Assembly: GCF_015169395.1 (NCBI RefSeq)
Contig: NZ_CP063458.1
Span: forward strand, 5,208,001-5,272,000
Direction of reading: 5' to 3'
Length of the DNA stretch: 64,000 nt
Source: Humisphaera borealis
Lineage (GTDB): Bacteria > Planctomycetota > Phycisphaerae > Tepidisphaerales > Tepidisphaeraceae
Shown here: positions 10,588-17,753 of the stretch, in pieces
Layout: every line of letters begins with the position of its first letter
Position numbering within the stretch: position 1 is the first letter of the stretch
Notes under the pieces: model-generated
What the model was told of the DNA's origin: nothing
Databases searched by the model: none
Seen by the model: the letters and a program-made list of their open reading frames with translations, nothing else
Made by a program: the position numbers and the translations under genes

Positions 10588-11331
10588 ATGGCTCCCATGG
10601 CCGATCCGAACGTCAACATCCCGCTCTACACACACGGCCCGTCGCAGCCTGGCGGCGGTCGGCTGCCGATCGCGATTGTCGTAGGGTTGCTCGCGATCAT
10701 CGCGGCGTTACTGGTGCCGCTTGCGATCTCGGCGCGAGCACGTGTCAGCACGAGCGACGAACCCCGCATCCAGCCGATTCAGGATATGGCGCAGCAGCCC
10801 CGATACGGCCCCCAATCACCCAGCGCGGTCTTCAATGACGGCAGGGCGATGCGATCGCCGGTGAGTGGAACGGTCGCCCGGGGGCGGGCCGATGACGACG
10901 ACCACTACTATCGTGGCTTTCGAACCGTTACCGACGCCAACGGGAACGACACCACCACCTTCCTTGATGGTTTCCCACAACGCGTCACTCTGACCCCCGA
11001 GCTGATCGCCCGTGGTGAACAACGGTTCAACATCTACTGCGCAGCGTGTCACGGCAAGGACGGCTCCGGGAACGGCCCGATCCACCAGCGGGCGTCGGAA
11101 CTTGTCGTACTGCATCAGGCCAATTGGACGCCACCGGCGTATCTGCACAGTGACGTCGTCCGTACCCGCCCCGACGGGCATCTATACAACACGATCAATG
11201 TCGGCATCAGAAACATGCCTGCGCACGGCCCGCAGATTCCCGTCGCCGACCGTTGGGCGATCGTCGCGTGGGTGCGAACGCTGCAACTGCGGCAGAACCC
11301 ACCGACACCGGCCGCGGGCAAGCTTCCATGA
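10588..11331 (+). CDS. actE: Alternative complex III subunit E, monoheme cytochrome c (ActE)
   Basis: A 247-residue membrane-anchored cytochrome c. A hydrophobic anchor (IAIVVGLLAIIAALLVPLAI) precedes a periplasmic domain with one heme site, FNIYCAACHGKDGSG (first Cys at residue 151), and a Met-containing segment with VGIRNMPAHGPQIP that likely supplies the axial Met. It is the electron-exit subunit of the complex toward an oxidase or soluble cytochrome. An alternative ATG three codons downstream is equally possible. The stop overlaps the actF start. Confidence 0.9.
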   Translation: MAPMADPNVNIPLYTHGPSQPGGGRLPIAIVVGLLAIIAALLVPLAISARARVSTSDEPRIQPIQDMAQQPRYGPQSPSAVFNDGRAMRSPVSGTVARGRADDDDHYYRGFRTVTDANGNDTTTFLDGFPQRVTLTPELIARGEQRFNIYCAACHGKDGSGNGPIHQRASELVVLHQANWTPPAYLHSDVVRTRPDGHLYNTINVGIRNMPAHGPQIPVADRWAIVAWVRTLQLRQNPPTPAAGKLP

Positions 11332-12725
11332 ACGGCCCCGATGACTTCTGCGAGGTTGCTCAGCAAGTGAAATCACACACGGTTCAAACTTCTGACATCA
11401 CCCGGCTCGGCCCGGGGTCGGCAAAGCTTGTGCGCGTTGCCGGTGTGATCGGCGTCGTCGGCCTGGGTGCCGCGATCGCGTCGGGGCTGGTATCGGCCGG
11501 CGGATATCGCCGCTTTCTTTTCGCCTACCTTGTCGCGTTCTGCTTCTGCCTGACCATTGCCTTGGGGGCGCTGATCTTCGTCCTGTTGCAACACCTGACG
11601 CGCGCCGGCTGGAGCGTGACCGTGCGCCGACCGGCCGAAGCCATTGCCGCAACGCTTCCCGTGCTCGGACTTCTCTCCCTGCCGATCCTGTTCTCCGTTG
11701 CCTCGGCCGACGGCGCGCTCTATCGATGGGCCTTGCCGGTCGGTCAGGTTGGAGCCGAAGAACCTTCGAGCCACGTTGCCGCGAGCCCCCACAAGTCGCC
11801 GTCGACGACGGCCGGTGAAGCGGTCGTCCGTGCTGCCGACTCCGACCCGGCTCAACTCGCCAAGCCGGTCCTGGATTCCTTGATCCTGAGAAAGCGTGCC
11901 TGGCTGAATCCGGCGTTCTGGATCGTGCGCGTGGTGGGATATTTTGCCATCTGGTCGCTGATCGCCCGTTGGTACAGGGCACAGTCGGCAGTGCAAGATC
12001 GGACCGGCGACGCTGCCGTTTCCACACGCATGCAGTGGTGGGCACCTTTGGCCATCATCGCGACGGGGCTGACCGTGACTCTCGCGGCATTCGACCTGGT
12101 CATGTCGCTTGATCCGCACTGGTACAGCACGATCTTTGGCGTCTACTTCCTCGCGGGATCTTTCGTCGCATCATTTGCGGCGCTGATCGTCGCCGTGTTT
12201 GCGCTGCGGACGGCGGGATTCGTGCGATCGAGCCTGAGCACGGAGCACTTTCACGACCTGGGAAAGTACCTGTTCGCATTCGTCTTTTTCTGGGGCTACA
12301 TCGCGTTCAGCCAGTTCATGCTGCTTTGGTATGCCAATATCCCTGAAGAAACCCGCTGGTTCGCGCGGCACGGCGCGACCACGGTTCAGGCGGATATCTC
12401 CGGATGGTCCTTCGTCATCCTGGCGATTCTGTTCGGACACCTGCTGATTCCCTTTGCGGGGCTCCTGAGCCGGCATATCAAGCGGAGTGTTGGAATCCTG
12501 GTCTTCTGGGCGGTCTGGCTGCTGGCTTTTCACTACCTCGATCTTTACTGGGTCATCCTGCCGGAAGCGGGCGGTGACCTGAATGTTCACCTGGCCGATG
12601 TCGCGGCACTGGTCGGGGTTCTCGGTGTGTTTGTTGCTGCCGCCGTCCGCCTGCTGGCCTGTGAGAACCTGATTCCGACAGCCGATCCGCGACTGCATGA
12701 GGCGCTGGCGTTCCACAACATTTGA
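11328..12725 (+). CDS. actF: Alternative complex III subunit F, second NrfD-like membrane subunit (ActF)
   Basis: A 465-residue polytopic membrane protein related to ActC, described in the family as quinol:cytochrome c oxidoreductase quinone-binding subunit 2. About ten hydrophobic helices are seen; family landmarks are WYRAQSAVQDRTGD, FDLVMSLDPHWYSTIFGVYFLAGSF and FSQFMLLWYANIPEET. I use the ATG overlapping the actE stop (ATGA) rather than the longer in-frame opening, which lies in actE. It completes the act operon A-F. Confidence 0.92.
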   Translation: MNGPDDFCEVAQQVKSHTVQTSDITRLGPGSAKLVRVAGVIGVVGLGAAIASGLVSAGGYRRFLFAYLVAFCFCLTIALGALIFVLLQHLTRAGWSVTVRRPAEAIAATLPVLGLLSLPILFSVASADGALYRWALPVGQVGAEEPSSHVAASPHKSPSTTAGEAVVRAADSDPAQLAKPVLDSLILRKRAWLNPAFWIVRVVGYFAIWSLIARWYRAQSAVQDRTGDAAVSTRMQWWAPLAIIATGLTVTLAAFDLVMSLDPHWYSTIFGVYFLAGSFVASFAALIVAVFALRTAGFVRSSLSTEHFHDLGKYLFAFVFFWGYIAFSQFMLLWYANIPEETRWFARHGATTVQADISGWSFVILAILFGHLLIPFAGLLSRHIKRSVGILVFWAVWLLAFHYLDLYWVILPEAGGDLNVHLADVAALVGVLGVFVAAAVRLLACENLIPTADPRLHEALAFHNI

Positions 12726-12777
12726 GCGAGGTGCGACACGGCACAAGATCGCAGGCTTGTAACGCGTCGGAGAAGAC

Positions 12778-13518
12778 ATGGACCCCATCGAACATAATCT
12801 CGACGACACTCAGCGGGCCGCCGCCGCCAAACCTGCAACGGTCGGGAGCACCACGCGACGCCAGTCGGCGGGTGACATCAGTTCGGCTTTGGTCGTCGGC
12901 ATCGCAGCGGTGGCCGTAATGCTGCTGACCGCAGGCGTGATCGGTGGGCAAGCCTGGATGCGCTGGGGTGAGGTTCGCGCCCGATCCGAAGCCGATGCGT
13001 CGGCACCGGCGAATCGAACCTTGGCCACAGCAGCCAGCTATGAGCAGTCTGCCGATCCGCAGACGTCGCAAGCAATTCAGTTTCTTGTCGCCAACGCCGG
13101 CCGAACAGGTTGGCCGACGACACAGCCGGAACAGATTCAGGCCGCTTCGACCGCGCCGTTGGTCGCCGGCTTGAATAAGGCACGGGTGAAGACCGGCATG
13201 GCGGTTTTCCAGCGGTTCGGGTGCGCAGCCTGCCATACCACCGACGGCCGGGCGGGTGTCGGACCGAGCTTGTTAGATGTCTTCGGCTCGACGGTCGATC
13301 TGTCCACAGGCGCAAGTGTGGTGGCCGACGCCGACTTTATCCGCGAGTCGATCCGCCAGCCCGCGGCCAAGATTCACAGGGGGTATACGCCGGTCATGCC
13401 CGATTTCGGACCGCAGATCAAAGATCGCGAGATTGAAGGCCTGATCGAGTTTCTCAAGAGCATCAGCCCCTCGCCGCAGAGCCGCAAAGAGACGGGTCCT
13501 CTGCAGAACCCGACTTGA
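12778..13518 (+). CDS. Membrane-anchored monoheme cytochrome c, oxidase-subunit-II-like heme domain without CuA
   Basis: A 246-residue protein with one N-terminal helix (SALVVGIAAVAVMLLTAGVIGG) and a C-terminal cytochrome c domain: FGCAACHTTDGRAGVGPSL (first heme Cys at residue 149), then DADFIRESIRQPAAKI and GYTPVMPDFGPQI with the likely axial Met. This heme domain is the type fused to the end of caa3 oxidase subunit II, but the CuA-binding cupredoxin domain is absent; only about 90 unassigned residues lie between helix and heme domain. Placed 52 bases after actF, it probably shuttles electrons from alternative complex III to an oxidase. It could be a stripped-down CoxB or a dedicated cytochrome. 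Confidence 0.75.
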   Translation: MDPIEHNLDDTQRAAAAKPATVGSTTRRQSAGDISSALVVGIAAVAVMLLTAGVIGGQAWMRWGEVRARSEADASAPANRTLATAASYEQSADPQTSQAIQFLVANAGRTGWPTTQPEQIQAASTAPLVAGLNKARVKTGMAVFQRFGCAACHTTDGRAGVGPSLLDVFGSTVDLSTGASVVADADFIRESIRQPAAKIHRGYTPVMPDFGPQIKDREIEGLIEFLKSISPSPQSRKETGPLQNPT

Positions 13519-13613
13519 TAAGACTGTCGCAAGCGCGTCCGACATTTCGCGCTTATCGTGTTTGGTTCATCTGCCCTTGGCAGTTTCGAGCGCCCCTCAG
13601 GACCGACGCCCCC

Positions 13614-14572
13614 TTAAAGCTGTCGAGGCATCGTGCTGGGGCCGTCAACGCGTGGACCGTCGGCCGTCCAAGTAATCGGGTCGATGCACATCTGACGGCC
13701 GGAGTGGGCGGCATCCCACGCGTGATAAACCATAAACAGTGTCTTGCCGTCCGGACCTAGGGCAGTGCTGTTATGCCCGGGCCCCACGACCCTTCCGGGA
13801 TCCCCTTCAATACAACCGGGCCGTGCGCCGCAAAATCATCTCTCCACGGTCCCAGGGGGTGGGAAGCGACCGCGTACCCCACGCCATATTCCGTTCCGTG
13901 CCACGCGCCGCCGGAGTAGAAACAGTAATACTGCCCATCTCGAAACACGACGCTGGGCCCCTCAACGCAGTGCCACCTCTCCCACACACGCCCTTTGTAA
14001 TTCCGGTTGCGCTCGTAGATCTGCCAATCGGCAAGAGCGCGAACGACGGTCTGCGGTTCGCCAACGACAGACAGAAAATCATCAGCGAGCTCAACCACGC
14101 TGATCCCGGTTCCATGGGGCTCCGAGGTCTCAAAGTCGTTGGCGAAATAAAGGAAATACTTGTCCGTCGCCACATCATGGAATGGACTGGCATCGATTGA
14201 AAAGCCGATGTTTGGAAGCAATGACCGGCCGCAATCCTTGTAGGGGCCAGCCGGATTGTCGGACCGCGCGACACGTAGTCGATGATGCTCGTCAGACGTT
14301 GAGGTGGAGGCTGAGTAGAAAAGGTAGAAGCTGCCCTGTCGCTCAATCACCTCGGGTGCCCAATACGAGTGGGCGATTGGGTTGCTCAGAGGCGTTAGTG
14401 CACCGCCCAACGGTATCCAATGGACCAGATCGGTTGACCGCAAGACAGGAAACGGTCGTCCGTCAGAACCGGGGGCAGACGTTCCGAAGGCGTAGTACAG
14501 GTCGCCAGTCTTGAGCACGAACGGATCTGCAAAATCATGCGGGTAGACGGGATTGCAGTACTTCATCGTCAT
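13614..14572 (-). pseudogene. GH43 glycoside hydrolase (arabinanase/xylosidase type), interrupted by one frameshift
   Basis: The first frame (14572 down to about 13776) encodes a GH43 five-bladed propeller with the three acidic sites visible: FADPFVLKTG (base), GFSIDASPF (Asp) and HCVEGPSVV (acid). It then runs into an early stop at 13757-13759. Shifting by one base in the G/C run at 13776-13785 restores the family's ending: GPGHNSTALGPDGK, then MVYHAWDAAHSGRQ, WTADGPRV and a natural stop at 13614-13616, 53 codons later with no interruption. The intact enzyme would be about 319 residues and cytosolic (no signal peptide). Substrate cannot be set from sequence; arabinan or xylan side chains are usual. 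Either a real 1-base loss or a sequencing indel. Confidence 0.82.
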
Positions 14573-14762
14573 GATCGCTCTAGTCTTTCAGGGAGAGGCC
14601 TTCTTTCGGCGGGGGCATGTAAAAGTGGCGGTCCTTCAATCTTTCCAAGAGTTTCTACGTACCTACTTAGGTCACACCGCGGCCGACGCGGATATCGGTC
14701 TGAACAGCAACCGCGCACCGTGACGACCTCCGCCCGACAGAGTATTTCGTTGAGCAATCGAT
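14573..14762. other. Divergent intergenic spacer between the GH43 and GH1-like genes
   Basis: 190 bases separating the leftward GH43 gene from the rightward GH1-like gene; it must hold both promoters. I see no convincing -35/-10 pair, operator repeat or RNA motif. Confidence 0.35.
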
Positions 14763-16103
14763 ATGCCGTACATCAGCAAAGTCCAGAAGAAGCGCCGGCA
14801 ACGGATGGCCGTCCCACTAGCGGGGTTAAACGGATCGGCATCGCTGCACGGCAAAGAGAGCATTGCCAACAACCTGCATCTTCCGTCGCCGACGTCAGCG
14901 GAGATCAGCGACAGTCTTCGATTCATGTTCGCTGTTGGCATCGAGTGCTCGAATCCGATCGTTGCCGGCAATCACCGGGTGGACCAGCTCGAGTCCACCG
15001 GTCACTACGAACATTGGAAGAAGGATCTCCATCTCGTACGCGACTTGGGTTTGCGATATCTGCGGTACGGTCCTCCGATCCACCGCATTTTCACGGGGCC
15101 GGGCCAATACCGTTGGGACCTGCTTGATCCTGTGATGGAGGAGATGGCCAGGCTCGGAATACGGCCCATCATCGATTTCGTCCATTTCGGTCTGCCTGAT
15201 TGGCTGCGCGATTTCCAGAACCCCGAGTGGCCGAAGCACGTCGCCGAATACGCTGCGGCGTTTTGTCAAAGGTATCCGTGGGTACGGTTCTTTACGCCGG
15301 TCAACGAAATCTTCGTGACGGCGCAGTTTTCCGCCGCGTTCGGCTGGTGGAACGAGCAGCTCATGAGCGATCAGGCGTTTGTGACGAACATCAAGCATTC
15401 GGTAAAGGCATCAATGCTGGCGATGCGTGAGGTACTGCACCAGCGACCCGACGCGATCTTTATTTTCAGCGAGTCGACTGAATACGTTCACCCGGGTAGT
15501 CCGGCCCAGGTGGAACGGGCGACGTTCCTCAACGAGCGGCGGTTCCTCTCGCTCGATCTACTGTTCGGCCATGACGTTTCAGCGACCATGTATCGCTATT
15601 TGCTCCAGAGCGGCCTGACGCCTGACGAGTACCAGTGGTTTCGCGACCAAACCGACCTGCGCGCCCACTGCATCATGGGAACGGACTACTACATCACCAA
15701 CGAACATGTGCTCCGCGACGACGGAAGCACCATCGGCGCCGGCGACGTCTATGGCTACTACGTCATTACACGCCAGTACTACGACCGATATCGCCTGCCT
15801 GTGATGCACACGGAAACAAACCGAGTCTCCAACCTCGCCGTCGAGTGGCTGTGGAAAGAGTGGATGAACCTGCTTCGCCTGAGGCAGGACGGCGTTCCGA
15901 TTGTCGGTTTCACTTGGTACGGCCTTCTCGACATGAAGGACTGGGACAGCGCTTTGACGAAAGTGCGCGGCCACGTCAACAAGGTCGGCCTCTATACGCT
16001 TGACCGCCGGCCGAGAAAGGTCGCCCGCGAGTATCGGAAACTGGTTGAAAACTTCTCGTCGTTCCCGATCAGCAGCTCCAAGTTCCCGATACTGACCGCG
16101 TAA
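14763..16103 (+). CDS. GH1-like (clan GH-A) glycoside hydrolase family protein
   Basis: A 446-residue protein, no signal peptide, with the TIM-barrel landmarks of family 1 glycosidases: RYGPPIHRIFTGPGQYRWD, IDFVHFGLPDWL, the acid/base region FTPVNEIF (E182) and the nucleophile region VMHTETN (E351), then GFTWYGLLDMKDW. It is a distant GH1 branch in which the usual TxNEP reads TPVNEI. The same family forms the N-terminal half of the fusion encoded at 17754-20456, so the two are likely paralogues acting in one glycan pathway. The first ATG is used, but no good ribosome site is seen and a start up to about 55 codons downstream (FMFAVGIE) is possible. Confidence 0.75.
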   Translation: MPYISKVQKKRRQRMAVPLAGLNGSASLHGKESIANNLHLPSPTSAEISDSLRFMFAVGIECSNPIVAGNHRVDQLESTGHYEHWKKDLHLVRDLGLRYLRYGPPIHRIFTGPGQYRWDLLDPVMEEMARLGIRPIIDFVHFGLPDWLRDFQNPEWPKHVAEYAAAFCQRYPWVRFFTPVNEIFVTAQFSAAFGWWNEQLMSDQAFVTNIKHSVKASMLAMREVLHQRPDAIFIFSESTEYVHPGSPAQVERATFLNERRFLSLDLLFGHDVSATMYRYLLQSGLTPDEYQWFRDQTDLRAHCIMGTDYYITNEHVLRDDGSTIGAGDVYGYYVITRQYYDRYRLPVMHTETNRVSNLAVEWLWKEWMNLLRLRQDGVPIVGFTWYGLLDMKDWDSALTKVRGHVNKVGLYTLDRRPRKVAREYRKLVENFSSFPISSSKFPILTA

Positions 16104-16134
16104 ACAAGCGGGTTCCGACCCATCCATCTGCCCA

Positions 16135-17709
16135 TTAGCGCTTCGCCGTCTTCAAAGACTTCTCCGCTGAGGGGCCGACCGTTACGCCGAGTTCCTCTTC
16201 GGAGATGTGCGCCTCGTGTTGATCCCCGAGTTGGTCCGGGTTGGTCTTGGCAGGCCCCGTTGAAACAACCGATCTGCGAGGATCACCCGAGCCGGCGCGG
16301 GGACTACGCTCATGGACGGCGGCGTTACGACCGTCAGTCGTACTGCTGTAGGTCATCCCAATCGTCGTCTCGGGCTCATTGAGCAAAAGTCGATTAACAA
16401 GTTCGACACCCTGCATCAGCGAATGATCGGTATTTGACACTTCATACTTCCACATGCCGAAGCGCCCTCGGCTGTAAATCTGTTGACTCTCCAGGAAAGG
16501 AATCACCTCTGAGAGGATCTCGTCCCGTTCGACGCTTGGCGTCGGGTAACTGTACTTGGCATCGAAAACCCAAGTGTCGACGATATCTTTGCGATCTTCC
16601 TCCTTGATCAGCCCCGCATTGACCAAGCCTTGGATGGTTTCATCGACCACTCGCGTTTCATCCACGGGCTTGAACTCGCTGTAGCTCACCTCGCATAGCA
16701 AGCTGTAATACCTGCTGTTGTCCGGAGTCATATGCGGCGAATAGTTGGACAGATATGTGACCCTGTAGAAGGGGCAGTTGCTCTCGGGAAAGTACATCCA
16801 GCTCTTGGTGCTCGGACACGGCTGCTTAATCCCAATGCCGATCATGTATCCGCCGCTATGTCGCAGCGAAGCAGCAGCCTTCTTGATCTCGCGAGGAACC
16901 TCACCCGTCAGGACGTTGTTGCACAGCTTGTCCAGGGGAATGGTCGAGATCAGCTCGTCGTATGCGACGATCTCGCCGTCCTGGAAGCGAACTTCCTTCC
17001 TCGCCGGGTTGATGACGTCGACGGTCTTGTTGAGATGAACGTGGCCAGCCAGCGGTTTTTCGAACCGGCGGTAAAACTCGCCAGTACCGCCAAAGAGTGG
17101 GAACTTGAACTGATTGTTGGGACCCCAGCCAAAGTCATCCGAGCCGAGCACGACGTTTTTGATCGCCCGGCTGATATCGAGCACCGCGACGCGTTCGCCA
17201 ATCCATTCCTTGTTCATCATCGCCGGCGGATGCGCCCACACCTTGAAGTTGTAAGGCTTCATGAAGTGCTTTGCGATTCCGTCACCAAACACGGCGTCGA
17301 TGAATTCCTCGAAGTTCTTCGCTGCTTTCGGATTGCGACGGGTCTGCGCTTCCACAAGCCCGAGCAGGCACTCAAGGGTCACATCCTTGGGGAGGTAGCG
17401 AATATTGTTCTGAAAGGGATAGGGCACCCAGGTTTCGAACATGCGGACCCAGCATTCGCGCATGTTCAGCTGGCAATCCTTGCCCATCAGCTTGTCGAAT
17501 ACGTCGTCATAGTACTTGTAGTGACTGAACATCACATGGCCGCCGATGTCCCATGTAAAGCCCGCCGAATCCGTGAAACTGCTGGCCAACCCGCCGATGT
17601 AAGGAAGGCGGTCGTAGACTGCAAAGTTCTTATGGCCGAGTTCTTTGAGGCGGTATGCGGCACCCAGCCCGGTGGGGCCCGCTCCGATGATCACGATCTT
17701 CTTTTCCAT
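16135..17709 (-). CDS. FAD-dependent oxidoreductase, UDP-galactopyranose mutase/protoporphyrinogen-oxidase-like
   Basis: A 524-residue flavoprotein. The N-terminal Rossmann motif IIGAGPTGLGAAYRL, the GGLASSF loop and DIGGHVMFSHYKYYD resemble UDP-galactopyranose mutase and related amine-oxidase-fold enzymes; the C-terminal ligand segment reads GMTYSSTTDGRNAAVHERSP. The last 70 residues are a polar tail of unknown role. It is followed on the same strand by nothing, and preceded by the GH1-glycosyltransferase fusion 44 bases away, so the pair is probably co-transcribed. A function in modifying a nucleotide sugar for the neighbouring glycosyltransferases is inference; galactofuranose synthesis is not proven. 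Confidence 0.72.
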   Translation of the reverse strand: MEKKIVIIGAGPTGLGAAYRLKELGHKNFAVYDRLPYIGGLASSFTDSAGFTWDIGGHVMFSHYKYYDDVFDKLMGKDCQLNMRECWVRMFETWVPYPFQNNIRYLPKDVTLECLLGLVEAQTRRNPKAAKNFEEFIDAVFGDGIAKHFMKPYNFKVWAHPPAMMNKEWIGERVAVLDISRAIKNVVLGSDDFGWGPNNQFKFPLFGGTGEFYRRFEKPLAGHVHLNKTVDVINPARKEVRFQDGEIVAYDELISTIPLDKLCNNVLTGEVPREIKKAAASLRHSGGYMIGIGIKQPCPSTKSWMYFPESNCPFYRVTYLSNYSPHMTPDNSRYYSLLCEVSYSEFKPVDETRVVDETIQGLVNAGLIKEEDRKDIVDTWVFDAKYSYPTPSVERDEILSEVIPFLESQQIYSRGRFGMWKYEVSNTDHSLMQGVELVNRLLLNEPETTIGMTYSSTTDGRNAAVHERSPRAGSGDPRRSVVSTGPAKTNPDQLGDQHEAHISEEELGVTVGPSAEKSLKTAKR

Positions 17710-17753
17710 ACCAGTAGTCCTGTAGGTTTATGAATGAACTGCGTGGCGGTCAG

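Noticed and set aside
16732-17733. Long plus-strand open frame of 333 codons over the flavoprotein gene
   Set aside because: Antisense shadow caused by high third-position G+C; the minus strand carries a clear Rossmann FAD protein over the same bases.
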